Source: Rickettsiales bacterium
Lineage (GTDB): Bacteria > Pseudomonadota > Alphaproteobacteria > Rickettsiales > UBA1997
Assembly: GCA_016778745.1 (NCBI GenBank)
Contig: JADHOZ010000003.1
Coordinates: forward strand, 1 to 40,505
DNA: 40,505 nt
Direction: 5' to 3'
This document shows positions 17,526 through 27,713 of this stretch, one piece after another (position 1 is the first letter of the stretch; every line of letters begins with the position of its first letter). The notes under the pieces are model-generated. The model saw only the letters and a list, made by a program, of their open reading frames with translations. It searched no databases and had not been told where the DNA came from. Made by a program: the position numbers and the translations under genes.

Positions 17526-20500
17526 TGGAAATATCAAAGTTCTTTATTAAACGCCCGATTTTTTCTTGGGTTCTGGCAATTATTGTGATGCTGGCCGGTT
17601 TGCTATCTATTTTTTCTATGCCTGTTGAGCAATATCCAAATATTGCTCCTCCTACTGTTTCTATTTCCACTTCTCTTCCTGGAGCTTCTGCGAAAGTTTT
17701 AGAAGATAGTGTGACGCAAATTATTGAGCAAAATCTATCGGGAATTGATTATTTACGTTATTTTGAATCAAGCAGCGATTCGGACGGTAATGTGAAAGTC
17801 GTTTTGACATTTGAACCAGAGGCAGATGTCAATATTGCGCAAGTGCAGGTACAAAATAAGTTGCAGGCAGCAATGCCATTACTTCCTATTGAGGTGCAAC
17901 AACAGGGTGTGAGGATTAATAAAGCAAATAATAATTTTTTGTTGGTTGTCGCTCTTTATTCAAAAGATGATAGATTTAATCAGGCAGATCTGGGTGATAT
18001 TTTATTAAGTGATTTAAAAGATTCTATTGCCAGGATTGATGGTGTAGGAAATGTTATTGTTTTTGGTAATCCAAAGGCGATGAGAATTTGGGTGGATCCG
18101 ATAAAATTATTTACTTATTCACTAAATATTTCTGAGGTTGTTAGTGCGATAAGAGAGCAAAATATTGATGTGAGTACGGGTCAATTGGGTGGGCTGCCTG
18201 CTGTTGATGGGCAACAAATTAATGCTGTTATTAATTCTAAGTCGAAATTACATGATGTTGCTGCATTTAATAATATTATTATTAGGGCTAAAGAGGATGG
18301 TTCAATTATTACGTTAGGTGATGTTGCAACGGTTGAGCTTGGTTCGGATAAATATAGTACTGTTGCTAGATATAAGCGGCACCCGGCGTCAGGTATGGCG
18401 GTTGTGTTGGCAAGTGGCGCTAATGCGTTGGAAACAGCAGATTTAATTAAAAAAAGAGTGTCGGAAATCGAGAAATTTTTGCCGAAAGGAGTTGGGGTTG
18501 TGTATCCTTATGATTCAACACCTTTCATTAAATTGTCAATTAAAGGTGTGGTTAAGACTTTATTTGAAGCGGTTTGTTTGGTGTTTTTGGTGATGTTGTT
18601 GTTTTTACAAAATTTTAGAGCAACTTTGGTGCCAACAATTGCTATTCCCGTTGTTTTGCTTGGGACGTTTGCGGTTTTAAATGCTTTTGGTTTTACGATT
18701 AATACGTTAACAATGTTTGCAGTTGTATTAGTAATTGGGTTGTTGGTGGATGATGCAATTGTGGTGGTAGAAAATGTTGAGAGGGTAATTCATGAAGAAA
18801 ATATGGATCCGAGACAGGCAACTAAATTGTCGATGAAACAAATTACGTCGGCTTTGATTGGGATTGCTTTGGTGTTATCTGCTGTGTTTGTGCCAATGGC
18901 GTTTTTTGGAGGGTTGACGGGTAAGATTTATCAGCAATTTTCAGTGACGATTGTTGTGGCGATGGCTTTGTCGGTTTTGGTGGCATTGATTCTATCTCCC
19001 TCTTTATGTGCAACTATTTTGCAAAATAAGGAAGAGCATGAAAAGGGGGTTAAATTTAAGGTTTTACAGATTTTTAATCAGAAATTAGAAAAATTTCGGG
19101 AAGTCTATGTTACCTATTGTCAGCATATTATTGATAATAAGAAAAAGGGCTTCGTGATATATGGTGTGGTGATTATTTTGTTGGTGTTGGTATTTAGAAT
19201 TTTGCCAACGGCGTTTTTGCCAAGTGAAGATCAAGGGACCATGTATCTCATGACTAAATCTCCTGCTGGCGCGACTATTGATAGAAGTTTGGACAGCTTG
19301 AAGAAAGTTGAGGATTATTTTTTGGATGTTGAGAAAGATAATGTGGATCATTTATTTACGGTAGCTGGTTTTAGTTTTGCAGGTAGAGCGCAAAATGTTG
19401 GATTTGGTTTTGTTGGCTTGAAAGAATGGGAAAAAAGGAAGGGATCAGAAAATTCTGTCGAAGCAATATCAAATAGAGCTTTTACTAGTTTGCAAGAGGT
19501 TAAAGATGCGTTGGTATTTACATTTTCTCCACCACCAATAAGGGAACTTGGTACTACTTCTGGATTTGATTTGCAGCTTTTGGATCGATCTGGTAAGGGG
19601 CATAACTTTTTGATGGAAGCTCGAAACCAGCTTCTTGAAAAAGCAAGTTTAAGTGAAATATTGGCTGGGGTTAGGCCAGAGGGACTTGAAGATGTAGCAG
19701 AATATCAAATTGATATTGATGATAAGAAAGCGATGAGTTTGGGAGTGAGTGTTAGCGATGTTAATGACGTATTGCAAGTAGGTTGGGGTTCACTTTATGT
19801 GAATGATTTTATTGATAAGGGCAGGGTGAAAAAGGTTTATTTGCAAGGGTTAGATAAATATCGAATGATGCCGGATGATTTATCAAAATGGTATATTAAA
19901 AATAAAGATTCACAAATGGTGCAATTGACTAATTTTGCTAAGGGTAAATGGAGTTATGGTTCGCCAAAGTTGGAAAGATTTGCTGGGTTTTCATCTGCCA
20001 GTATTAAGGGATCTGGTGCCGATGGTGTTAGCTCTGGAGAAGCAATTGCTAAAATGGAGGCGTTGATTAGTGAATTACCAGATGGAGTTGATCATTTTTG
20101 GAGTGGTATTTCTTATGAAGAAAAGAGACTGGGGTCTAGGACATTGATATTATATGCGATCTCTATTTTAGTGGTGTTTTTGTCTTTGGCGGCTTTGTAT
20201 GAGAGTTGGACAATTCCTTTTTCGGTGATTATGGTAGTGCCTTTTGGAGTATTAGGATCTGTGGTAATGGCTAAGTTATGTGGTATGAATAATGATGTTT
20301 ATTTTCAAATTGGGCTGTTAACTACTATTGGTTTGTCTGCTAAAAATGCTATTTTGATTGTTGAATTTGCCCGTGATTTAACGAAGCAAGGTGTTGAGTT
20401 GGTGGATGCGGTGTTAAGAGCGGCAACATTAAGATTTAGACCTATTTTAATGACTTCAATGGCGTTTTTACTTGGTATCATACCATTGGCAACATCTACC

Positions 20501-20632
20501 GGTGCTGGATCAGCTAGTCAGAAGGCGATTAGTATTGGTATTATTGGTGGAATGTTGATGGCGACATTTGTGGCTACTTTATTTGTGCCAATGTTTTTTG
20601 TGGTGATGCAGAAATTGGGAGGTAAAAAGTGA
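17525..20632 (+). CDS. RND multidrug efflux permease (HAE1/AcrB-MexB type)
   Basis: FFIKRPIFSWVLAIIVMLAGLLSI; VEQYPNIAPPTVSISTSLPGASA; VVLVIGLLVDDAIVVVENVERV; GLSAKNAILIVEFARDL; RFRPILMTSMAFLLGIIPLA. GTG start. Confidence 0.97.
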   Translation: MEISKFFIKRPIFSWVLAIIVMLAGLLSIFSMPVEQYPNIAPPTVSISTSLPGASAKVLEDSVTQIIEQNLSGIDYLRYFESSSDSDGNVKVVLTFEPEADVNIAQVQVQNKLQAAMPLLPIEVQQQGVRINKANNNFLLVVALYSKDDRFNQADLGDILLSDLKDSIARIDGVGNVIVFGNPKAMRIWVDPIKLFTYSLNISEVVSAIREQNIDVSTGQLGGLPAVDGQQINAVINSKSKLHDVAAFNNIIIRAKEDGSIITLGDVATVELGSDKYSTVARYKRHPASGMAVVLASGANALETADLIKKRVSEIEKFLPKGVGVVYPYDSTPFIKLSIKGVVKTLFEAVCLVFLVMLLFLQNFRATLVPTIAIPVVLLGTFAVLNAFGFTINTLTMFAVVLVIGLLVDDAIVVVENVERVIHEENMDPRQATKLSMKQITSALIGIALVLSAVFVPMAFFGGLTGKIYQQFSVTIVVAMALSVLVALILSPSLCATILQNKEEHEKGVKFKVLQIFNQKLEKFREVYVTYCQHIIDNKKKGFVIYGVVIILLVLVFRILPTAFLPSEDQGTMYLMTKSPAGATIDRSLDSLKKVEDYFLDVEKDNVDHLFTVAGFSFAGRAQNVGFGFVGLKEWEKRKGSENSVEAISNRAFTSLQEVKDALVFTFSPPPIRELGTTSGFDLQLLDRSGKGHNFLMEARNQLLEKASLSEILAGVRPEGLEDVAEYQIDIDDKKAMSLGVSVSDVNDVLQVGWGSLYVNDFIDKGRVKKVYLQGLDKYRMMPDDLSKWYIKNKDSQMVQLTNFAKGKWSYGSPKLERFAGFSSASIKGSGADGVSSGEAIAKMEALISELPDGVDHFWSGISYEEKRLGSRTLILYAISILVVFLSLAALYESWTIPFSVIMVVPFGVLGSVVMAKLCGMNNDVYFQIGLLTTIGLSAKNAILIVEFARDLTKQGVELVDAVLRAATLRFRPILMTSMAFLLGIIPLATSTGAGSASQKAISIGIIGGMLMATFVATLFVPMFFVVMQKLGGKK

Positions 20633-21993
20633 GAATATTAGCAATTGGATTATTATTGTTTGTTTTGTCTTGTAGTCTTGAACCAAAATATGAGGCGCCA
20701 CAGGTTGATGTTAATTTGAAAGAATTTGAGAAAGGTAGTGTTAGGGTGAGTGAGGTTTCGTGGCAGGAATTTTTCGGTAGTTATGATTTGAAGAGGGTGA
20801 TTGATATTGTTTTAAAGAATAATCGTGATTTAAAAATTGGGGATTTAAATATCGGTGTTGCGAAGAAAAATCATGCAATCAGGATATCTGATTTATTGCC
20901 TAATATTAATGCTGGGGCATCATACACTAGAAGAAAATTGCCGGGAAGCTTTAGTCGCTTTGCTGCTTCTAGGCAATATAATGTAAATTTGGCGTCACTT
21001 TCTTATGAGTTGGACTTTTTTGGTCGACTGCGAAGTTTGAAGTCATCAGCTTTGGAAGATTATTTAGCGAGTCAAGAAGCAAGAAAATCAATACAGCTTT
21101 CTTTGATATCAGAGGCGGTGGACAGTTATTTAAATTTGATTTTGGATAGGGAGCTTTTGCTTATGTTGAAATCTAGTGTTGCGTTGCAGGAATTGCGATA
21201 TGATTTGATTCGTAAGAGATATAATAATGGTGTGTCAAAGGTGACAGAAGAAATTGCCGCGAGAATTGAGCTTGAGAATGTTAAAATTAATTATGAAGAT
21301 TATAAAAATCGAGTTTTGGAAGATGAGAATCAGTTGCTTAATTTGATGGCCTCTTATGATAGGGATTTATTACCGGATGAAAATATTAGGATTTTGCGAG
21401 TGAAGGCGAGAGAAGAATTGTTAGAATTTGTAGTGTCAAAAACGCTATTACAAAGGCCAGATATTCAACAAGCAGAGCATAATTTAAGATCGGCTAATGC
21501 TTTGATTGGAGCATCTAGGGCTGCGTTTTTTCCGTCAATTACTTTGAGTGGGGATTATGGTTATACATCGGTGGAGTTTGAAAATTTATTTGACTCAAGT
21601 ACTTGGAATTTTATGCCACAAATTAATGTGCCAATTTTTAATGCTGGTAGAAATCAGGCAACATTAGATATTGCAAAATTAAGAAAAAATGTCGAAGTTG
21701 TGAAATATGAGCAGGTGATTCAAAATGCTTTTGAAGAGACACTAAATGCTTTGCAACTTAGAAAAACATTGGCTTTTCAGACGAAATCATATGGTAATAT
21801 TCTAAAATCTAAGGAGAGATTACTTAATATTACTAAAAAGAATAAACAATATGGTTTGGCAAGTAAAATTGATGTTTTGGAAGCTAGATTAGGGTATTTA
21901 GAGGCCAAAAGAGCGTATTTACAGTCAGAAAAGGATTATTTTGTGAGTTTGGTTAATATTTATAAGGCTCTTGGCGGAGGCAGTGCCATTTAA
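20629..21993 (+). CDS. RND efflux outer-membrane lipoprotein (OprM/NodT family)
   Basis: Lipobox FVLSCS; KIGDLNIGVAKKNHAIRISDLLPNINAGASYTR; LQRPDIQQAEHNLRSANALIGASRAAFFPSITLSG. GTG start, 4-bp overlap with the permease. Confidence 0.94.
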   Translation: MRILAIGLLLFVLSCSLEPKYEAPQVDVNLKEFEKGSVRVSEVSWQEFFGSYDLKRVIDIVLKNNRDLKIGDLNIGVAKKNHAIRISDLLPNINAGASYTRRKLPGSFSRFAASRQYNVNLASLSYELDFFGRLRSLKSSALEDYLASQEARKSIQLSLISEAVDSYLNLILDRELLLMLKSSVALQELRYDLIRKRYNNGVSKVTEEIAARIELENVKINYEDYKNRVLEDENQLLNLMASYDRDLLPDENIRILRVKAREELLEFVVSKTLLQRPDIQQAEHNLRSANALIGASRAAFFPSITLSGDYGYTSVEFENLFDSSTWNFMPQINVPIFNAGRNQATLDIAKLRKNVEVVKYEQVIQNAFEETLNALQLRKTLAFQTKSYGNILKSKERLLNITKKNKQYGLASKIDVLEARLGYLEAKRAYLQSEKDYFVSLVNIYKALGGGSAI

Positions 21994-22006
21994 TTTGGAG
22001 AATGTC

Positions 22007-22510
22007 ATGTTGGAAAGGAATCATTTGGTTAACAGTATTGGTGATGTTTTTGATCAATATAAAAAGATGATTCTTGCTATTGGGGTCGATGTTTTTTGTA
22101 AAGATTGTCATCATTCTTCTTCGTTGGGGGCTCATGTTAGACATGTTTTGGATAGAGCTAATTGCGTTGTTGAGGGGTTTGAGTTTGGGGAGATTGATTA
22201 CGATAATAGAAGAAGGCAATCAGCGTTAGAAACGAATCCAGAATTATGTGTGCAAGAATTTGACAGGATATTTTGGTTGATAAAAGAGTTTGATGGTGAT
22301 GTGAAAAATGAGGTTGAGGTTAGTGAAACGGCGAATGAAGATGGTATGAAGGTTAGGTTAAAATCTAGTTTTGAACGGGAATTTTGGGATATTGTTTTAC
22401 ACGGCGTTCATCATTTGGCGACGATTAAGTTTATCTTAGAAAAAAATGGGGTTGTGGTCGATAAGGATTTTGGCAAGAATATGTCGACTGTTATTTATGA
22501 AAGAGGATAG
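22007..22510 (+). CDS. DinB-like four-helix protein
   Basis: SSSLGAHVRHVLDRANCVVEGF and DIVLHGVHHLATIKFIL. ATG at 22007 (MLERNHLVNSIGDVF) proposed instead of 21971. Confidence 0.75.
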   Translation: MLERNHLVNSIGDVFDQYKKMILAIGVDVFCKDCHHSSSLGAHVRHVLDRANCVVEGFEFGEIDYDNRRRQSALETNPELCVQEFDRIFWLIKEFDGDVKNEVEVSETANEDGMKVRLKSSFEREFWDIVLHGVHHLATIKFILEKNGVVVDKDFGKNMSTVIYERG

Positions 22511-22518
22511 TTGTTTTT

Positions 22519-23202
22519 ATGTGTACGTTATTGATTTTAAAACAAGATGATAACGCTATTGCGGTGATGAATCGTGATGATGCTAAGGTGCGTTTTGAGG
22601 AAGCTCCTAGGGAGTTTGAAGGTGGGGTTTCGTCTCCGGTGGATGTGCGATCTGGTGGTACTTGGATTGGTGTTAATAAAAATAATGTGTCTGGGTTTTT
22701 GTTAAATCGTTATGATGAGTGTGAGGTTGATAACAAGAAAAGTAGGGGTGAGATTGTTTTGAAGGTTTTGGCTGAGGGGAGATTTGAGAGCTGCGTTTCT
22801 TGCGTTGGTAAAATGGATTTGGGGTGCTTTATGCCCTTTTCTTTGGTGTTGTTTGATGGTGTTAGAATTTGTCGATTTGATTGGAATGGTTCTATTTTGT
22901 CGAAAGAAGATTTGGTGTTGGAGGACTATTTTGTTTTGACATCTTCATCTCTTAAAACGAAAGAAATTCAACAATGGCGTTATGAAAGGTTTAATGATTG
23001 GAATAAGGGTGGTAGGAAATTTGTTGGAGATCTTCCTTTATTTAATGTGTTGCAAGTTAAGGGTTGTGAGGATTATTCTGTGATGGTTGAAAGACCTAGC
23101 GTATGTACTTTGAGTATTACTAAGCTTTGTTTTAATAGTGAAAGGGTGGATATTGAGTATTTACCGCGTGAAGAAATAATAGAGTTAATTGTAAATGACT
23201 AA
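22519..23202 (+). CDS. NRDE (TANGO2-like) family protein
   Basis: MCTLLILKQDDNAIAVMNRDDAKVR, SGGTWIGVNKNNVSGFLLNRYDE, SRGEIVLKVL; Cys at position 2. Confidence 0.88.
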   Translation: MCTLLILKQDDNAIAVMNRDDAKVRFEEAPREFEGGVSSPVDVRSGGTWIGVNKNNVSGFLLNRYDECEVDNKKSRGEIVLKVLAEGRFESCVSCVGKMDLGCFMPFSLVLFDGVRICRFDWNGSILSKEDLVLEDYFVLTSSSLKTKEIQQWRYERFNDWNKGGRKFVGDLPLFNVLQVKGCEDYSVMVERPSVCTLSITKLCFNSERVDIEYLPREEIIELIVND

Positions 23203-26200
23203 TATTTATCCGCTAACCCGACAACAGCAAGGTCTTTGGGTTGAATGGAAAAGAAACGCCAACGATATTTCCTACAATACTTGCGTGCAAGTTGAGATGG
23301 AAGGGGAGTTGGATGTTGAGAGATTTAAGCAGGCTGCCAATAATGCAGTTGAGCATTTTGATATGTTGAGAGCTTATTTAGTTGAAGAAGATTTAAAGCC
23401 TTATTTGGCTTTTGGTGATGAAAAATATGAGCTGCCATTTACTGATTTTTCCGAAGGTGATATTGAAAGTGATTTATTAAGAAAAAAAGCCATTAAGTTT
23501 CTTGATGATATTAGGCTGAAGCCGATTCCTTTGGATGAATATCCGTTGGTGAATGCGCATTTGGTTAAAACGGCTAAAAATAAATTTTATTTTATTGGCG
23601 TCGTGCCGCATTTGATCTCGGATGGTGTGTCGGCGGTGATGTTTTTACAAAGTTTGTCGGCTTGTTACAATCATGGCAAAGCATATTTAAAAGAAAATTT
23701 TTCTTATGAAGGTGTTTCGTGGGTTGATTATTTAAAGCTTTGCGATGAAAAATTTCCGCAAGAAAAATATGATGAGGCTTATGAATATTGGGCGAGTAGT
23801 TTGGCAAATGTGACGCATAAGGTTGATATTGGGAATAAACCTTGTCATAGGCAGTCAAATTTGGGATCGAGGTTTAAATTTGATGCGAGTGTTGAAGTGT
23901 TTGCGCGTTTAAAAAAGATTGCTAGGGCGAATAAGACAGGGTTTTTTTCGGTGATTTCGGCTAGTTTAGCGGCCTTTATTTCGAGATATTATGCACCTGA
24001 GGATATGGTGATTGGATATCCAGTGAATTTAAGGCCGGCTGGTTATCGTAATGCTTTTGGGTTTTATGTTAATGTTTTGCCTTTGAAGATTGGGTTTGAT
24101 AAGGGAGATAGTTTTAATGATTTGGTTAGGAAGTCTCACGAGCAAAGGAAGTTGGATAAGGAATTTCAATATTTGCCATCTATTGATATTATTAGAAGCA
24201 AGAGGCGCAGTGATACTAGTTTTGATGGTCAGATGTTTAATGTTTCGATGGCTCAGACCGTGTCTAGATTGCAAAATTTAGAATTGGAAAATATTAAATC
24301 AACGTCGCTGGATAATGAAACTATTGAGATTAAAGATGATTTGTCGTTGATTTATGAGGTGAGAGAAGATGGGATTTCATTTTGGTTTGAATATTTAAAA
24401 GAGATATTTGATGAGAGTCAAATAGCCGATATGGCGCAAAATTTTGTGACTCTTTTGGAAGGGATGGTGGATGATCCGGATAGATCGATTGGTGATATTG
24501 ATTTGGTTTTAGAAAATGTTAGTGAAGGGTTGAGAGAAAAGTTTGTCGGTCTTGATATTATTAGTGAATTTAAGAAAGCGGTTGCAAATAACTATGATGT
24601 TGATGCGTTGATATTTAACGATCAAAGGATTTCTTACCGAGAGCTTGATAAAAGATCGGATTCATTGGCAAAATATTTAGCGCAGAATGTTGTGCAAAGT
24701 GAGAGATTTATTGCCTTGGCTTTACCTTACTCGGTAGAGAGGATAGTGGCGATATTGGCGGTTTTAAAGGCTGGATTTGCTTACATTCCAATTGGGGAGG
24801 AAACGCCAATTGAGAGGATTAACACTATTATTGAAGATAGTGGGGTTTTGACTTTAGTTTCTTTGCAAAGGATTGCTGTGGGTGTAGCAAATATTGTTCT
24901 TGGTGATTTAAATTTAAGTGACGATGCATTTGAGGTAAGGAAAAGTGAATTGGCTTATGTTATTTACACTTCTGGCTCTACCGGAAAGCCAAAGGGTGTG
25001 TTGGTTGAGCAAGATAAGGTGGTGGCGCGTATTAATTGGTTGAAGAAGGAATTTCCACTTCGTGCTAAAGATAAGGTGTTGCAAAGTACTAGCTATTCTT
25101 TTGATGTGAGTGTGGCGGAGATATTTTGGCCACTTTTAAGTGGTGCAACATTGGTGATTTTAGATGAAGAAAAACGCAAAGATTTTCGTTACCAGGCAGA
25201 TTTGATTGAAGAACATCAGATAAAGGCTGCTTGTATGGTTCCTTCAGCTATTTTGGCGTTGTTAAAGGCGGTTGAGAGGGATTTGCCATTTAGATATTTG
25301 TTGAGTGCGGGTGAGGCGATGAGTCGGGAATTGGTTGAGCAATATTACAAATATGGTGCGCAAGGTAGTTTGTATAATGTTTATGGACCGACCGAGGCTG
25401 TTATTTATGCGTCTGTTAAGAAGGTTTTAAAGGGTGATAAAATTACGATTGGTAAGGCAATTGATAATAGTCGATTGTATGTTTTAAATGACAAATTAAA
25501 GATGCAGCCCAAAAATGCGGTTGGCGAGCTGTGTATTGGTGGTGATGCGTTGGCGCTTGGTTATTTACATCAAGATCAGTTGACGAAGGATCGGTTTGTG
25601 GATAGTCCTTACGGGAAAGGCAAATTATATCGCACAGGGGATTTGGTGAGTTTTAGCGATAATTTGGAGGTTCAATATTATGGGCGCATTGATTCGCAGG
25701 TGAAAATTAGAGGTTATCGTATTGAGATTGGTGAAATTGAGTCAATATTGTTAGATATTTTGGAAATAGAAGAGGTGGTTGTTTTTGTAAATGAAAATAG
25801 TCAACTTGTTGCGGCTGTTGTTGTAAGTGGTGATGTGAGTGATGAGGATATTAAGAAGTATTTGTCAAAATTTTTGCCATCTTACATGGTGGTGCAATTT
25901 TTGGTTAGATTTGATGAATTGCCAAAATTGGATAGTGGTAAGATTAATAAGAAATTGGTGCAAAATATTGCTAAAGATAAAATTTTAGATGTGGTGGTAA
26001 GTAGGGAGATTATTAAGGCGAAAACTGATAAAGAAAAAATGATGGCCAAGATTTGGTCGGATGTTTTGCGAGTTGATTTGGATGTGGTTGGCATTAATAG
26101 TAATTTTTTTGAGCTTGGCGGGGATTCGTTGATGATTATTGAGCTTGAATGTCTGGCTGAGAGACAAGGGATTTATTTGGATAGTAGGGTGATGTTTAAA

Positions 26201-27493
26201 AACCCGACAATAGCTGCTTTATTAGAAAATGCTTCTGACAAGCCAATCAATAAATTTAATCAGGAAATGGTTGAAGGACAAATTGGGCTTTTGCCACGCC
26301 AGATTAAGTTTTTTGAGGATGGTTTTGCAAAGCCAGATCAGTGGAGTAGGTGCGTGGTGGTCGAATCGAAAAGAGAGATTGATGTTGCTAAATTTAGAGA
26401 GTCTTTAAAAGAGGTGATGGATCATCATGATTCACTTCGTGTGTCGTTTGAAAAAATTAATGGTAAGTGGGTTGGTAATAATCATGGCTCAATTGATGCG
26501 GTTGTGAATGTCCATGATTTAGGTGATAAGAATTTGGATGATGAGTTAACCAGAGAAATTTTAAATAAGGAATTAGCGAGTTTTGATCTTGGCAAAGCGC
26601 CTTTGATTAAGGCTGTGTATTTGAAGTTTAAAAAACATGCAAGGATTGCGTTGATGGTGCATCATTTGTTGCTTGACATGAGGTCAATGAGGATCATTTT
26701 GGAAGATTTGATGATGAATTTTATGGCGAAAATGCAAGGTCAGACGTTTGAATTTAGTTACAAGACGTCTTCGGTGAGTGATTATTTGGCGGCTTTGAAT
26801 AGGCATCTTGAAGGTGATTTTGACAGTGAAATTGATTATTGGGTTGGTGAGTTGGGGCCGAGTCAAGATGAGATTGATGTGAAGGAAAGCGACATGGATT
26901 TTAGAAATGTGAGTTTGGATAAGAAACGTACAAAAGAACTGATTCAGTTGGCGGCGCAACATGATGTGTCGCTGCACGAGGTTTTGTTGGCTAAATTTGC
27001 TAATCGCTATTTTGAAATATTTGGTCAGGATTTGGTGCTTAATACTTGTTTTCATGGGCGAGATCAGTTTTTGGACGGCGTTAAGATTAGTAAAACGGTT
27101 GGGTGGTTTAATACGGTTTTTCCGGTTCGCATCAAACAAAATCAAGGTGATCTTTTTGGTTATTTGAAGGATAAATTAAAAAATATTCCAAGCAGGTCAC
27201 TTAATTATTTGCCGCTTCGCTTTTTGAAAAAAGAGGAGAGATTGGTTGGTTTGGCTGAGCCGAAAATATTTTTTAATTATGTGAGTAAAATTGATCGGGA
27301 ATTGCCGAAAGAATTTAGTGCAAAATTGCCGTTAAAAATTATTAATGTTGATGGTCTTGAGGTGATTGATAAGAGTGAAAAATCTTGCTACGAACTTTAT
27401 GTTGAAGCAGCAATTATTGATGAAAAATTGCAGGCAAAAATTGGGTATTTGAGGGGGAAATATGATGAAAGATGGGTGGAGAGTTTATTTTAG
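23195..27493 (+). CDS. Non-ribosomal peptide synthetase, C-A-T-C, no thioesterase
   Basis: C1 YPLTRQQQGLWVEW...VVPHLISDGVS; A: YVIYTSGSTGKPKGV, NVYGPTEAVIYAS, ELCIGGDALALGYL, YRTGDLV, QVKIRGYRIEIGEIE; T: NFFELGGDSLMIIE; C2: LPRQIKFFEDG...MVHHLLLDMRSMR...NTCFHGRDQF. Ends in the condensation fold. Confidence 0.95.
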   Translation: MTNIYPLTRQQQGLWVEWKRNANDISYNTCVQVEMEGELDVERFKQAANNAVEHFDMLRAYLVEEDLKPYLAFGDEKYELPFTDFSEGDIESDLLRKKAIKFLDDIRLKPIPLDEYPLVNAHLVKTAKNKFYFIGVVPHLISDGVSAVMFLQSLSACYNHGKAYLKENFSYEGVSWVDYLKLCDEKFPQEKYDEAYEYWASSLANVTHKVDIGNKPCHRQSNLGSRFKFDASVEVFARLKKIARANKTGFFSVISASLAAFISRYYAPEDMVIGYPVNLRPAGYRNAFGFYVNVLPLKIGFDKGDSFNDLVRKSHEQRKLDKEFQYLPSIDIIRSKRRSDTSFDGQMFNVSMAQTVSRLQNLELENIKSTSLDNETIEIKDDLSLIYEVREDGISFWFEYLKEIFDESQIADMAQNFVTLLEGMVDDPDRSIGDIDLVLENVSEGLREKFVGLDIISEFKKAVANNYDVDALIFNDQRISYRELDKRSDSLAKYLAQNVVQSERFIALALPYSVERIVAILAVLKAGFAYIPIGEETPIERINTIIEDSGVLTLVSLQRIAVGVANIVLGDLNLSDDAFEVRKSELAYVIYTSGSTGKPKGVLVEQDKVVARINWLKKEFPLRAKDKVLQSTSYSFDVSVAEIFWPLLSGATLVILDEEKRKDFRYQADLIEEHQIKAACMVPSAILALLKAVERDLPFRYLLSAGEAMSRELVEQYYKYGAQGSLYNVYGPTEAVIYASVKKVLKGDKITIGKAIDNSRLYVLNDKLKMQPKNAVGELCIGGDALALGYLHQDQLTKDRFVDSPYGKGKLYRTGDLVSFSDNLEVQYYGRIDSQVKIRGYRIEIGEIESILLDILEIEEVVVFVNENSQLVAAVVVSGDVSDEDIKKYLSKFLPSYMVVQFLVRFDELPKLDSGKINKKLVQNIAKDKILDVVVSREIIKAKTDKEKMMAKIWSDVLRVDLDVVGINSNFFELGGDSLMIIELECLAERQGIYLDSRVMFKNPTIAALLENASDKPINKFNQEMVEGQIGLLPRQIKFFEDGFAKPDQWSRCVVVESKREIDVAKFRESLKEVMDHHDSLRVSFEKINGKWVGNNHGSIDAVVNVHDLGDKNLDDELTREILNKELASFDLGKAPLIKAVYLKFKKHARIALMVHHLLLDMRSMRIILEDLMMNFMAKMQGQTFEFSYKTSSVSDYLAALNRHLEGDFDSEIDYWVGELGPSQDEIDVKESDMDFRNVSLDKKRTKELIQLAAQHDVSLHEVLLAKFANRYFEIFGQDLVLNTCFHGRDQFLDGVKISKTVGWFNTVFPVRIKQNQGDLFGYLKDKLKNIPSRSLNYLPLRFLKKEERLVGLAEPKIFFNYVSKIDRELPKEFSAKLPLKIINVDGLEVIDKSEKSCYELYVEAAIIDEKLQAKIGYLRGKYDERWVESLF

Positions 27494-27540
27494 TCTATCT
27501 TTAAGAGTAGATGCTTTGGAGCCTTTATTTTAGATGCCTA

Positions 27541-27566
27541 ATTTCTTGCAGGTACCTGCAAGAAAT
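27541..27566. repeat. 26-bp perfect palindrome (possible terminator or operator)
   Basis: ATTTCTTGCAGGTACCTGCAAGAAAT is its own reverse complement; no immediate T-run. Confidence 0.85.
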
Positions 27567-27713
27567 GTCAAAAATCGTGTTATTTTTATGGTGTAGTTGG
27601 GTGATATTTGGCTCATAAAATAATCTGATCATTTTAGTGGATTTATTTTATTGTCGTTGTAAGATTTTTTAGCGTTTATTTAGTTATTGAAAATTTTATT
27701 TATGTTGTCCTAA

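Noticed and set aside
26684-27145. 153-aa minus-strand ORF inside the NRPS
   Set aside because: Antisense to a well-supported condensation domain; low-complexity I/K/H/T-rich translation typical of shadow ORFs in AT-rich genomes.
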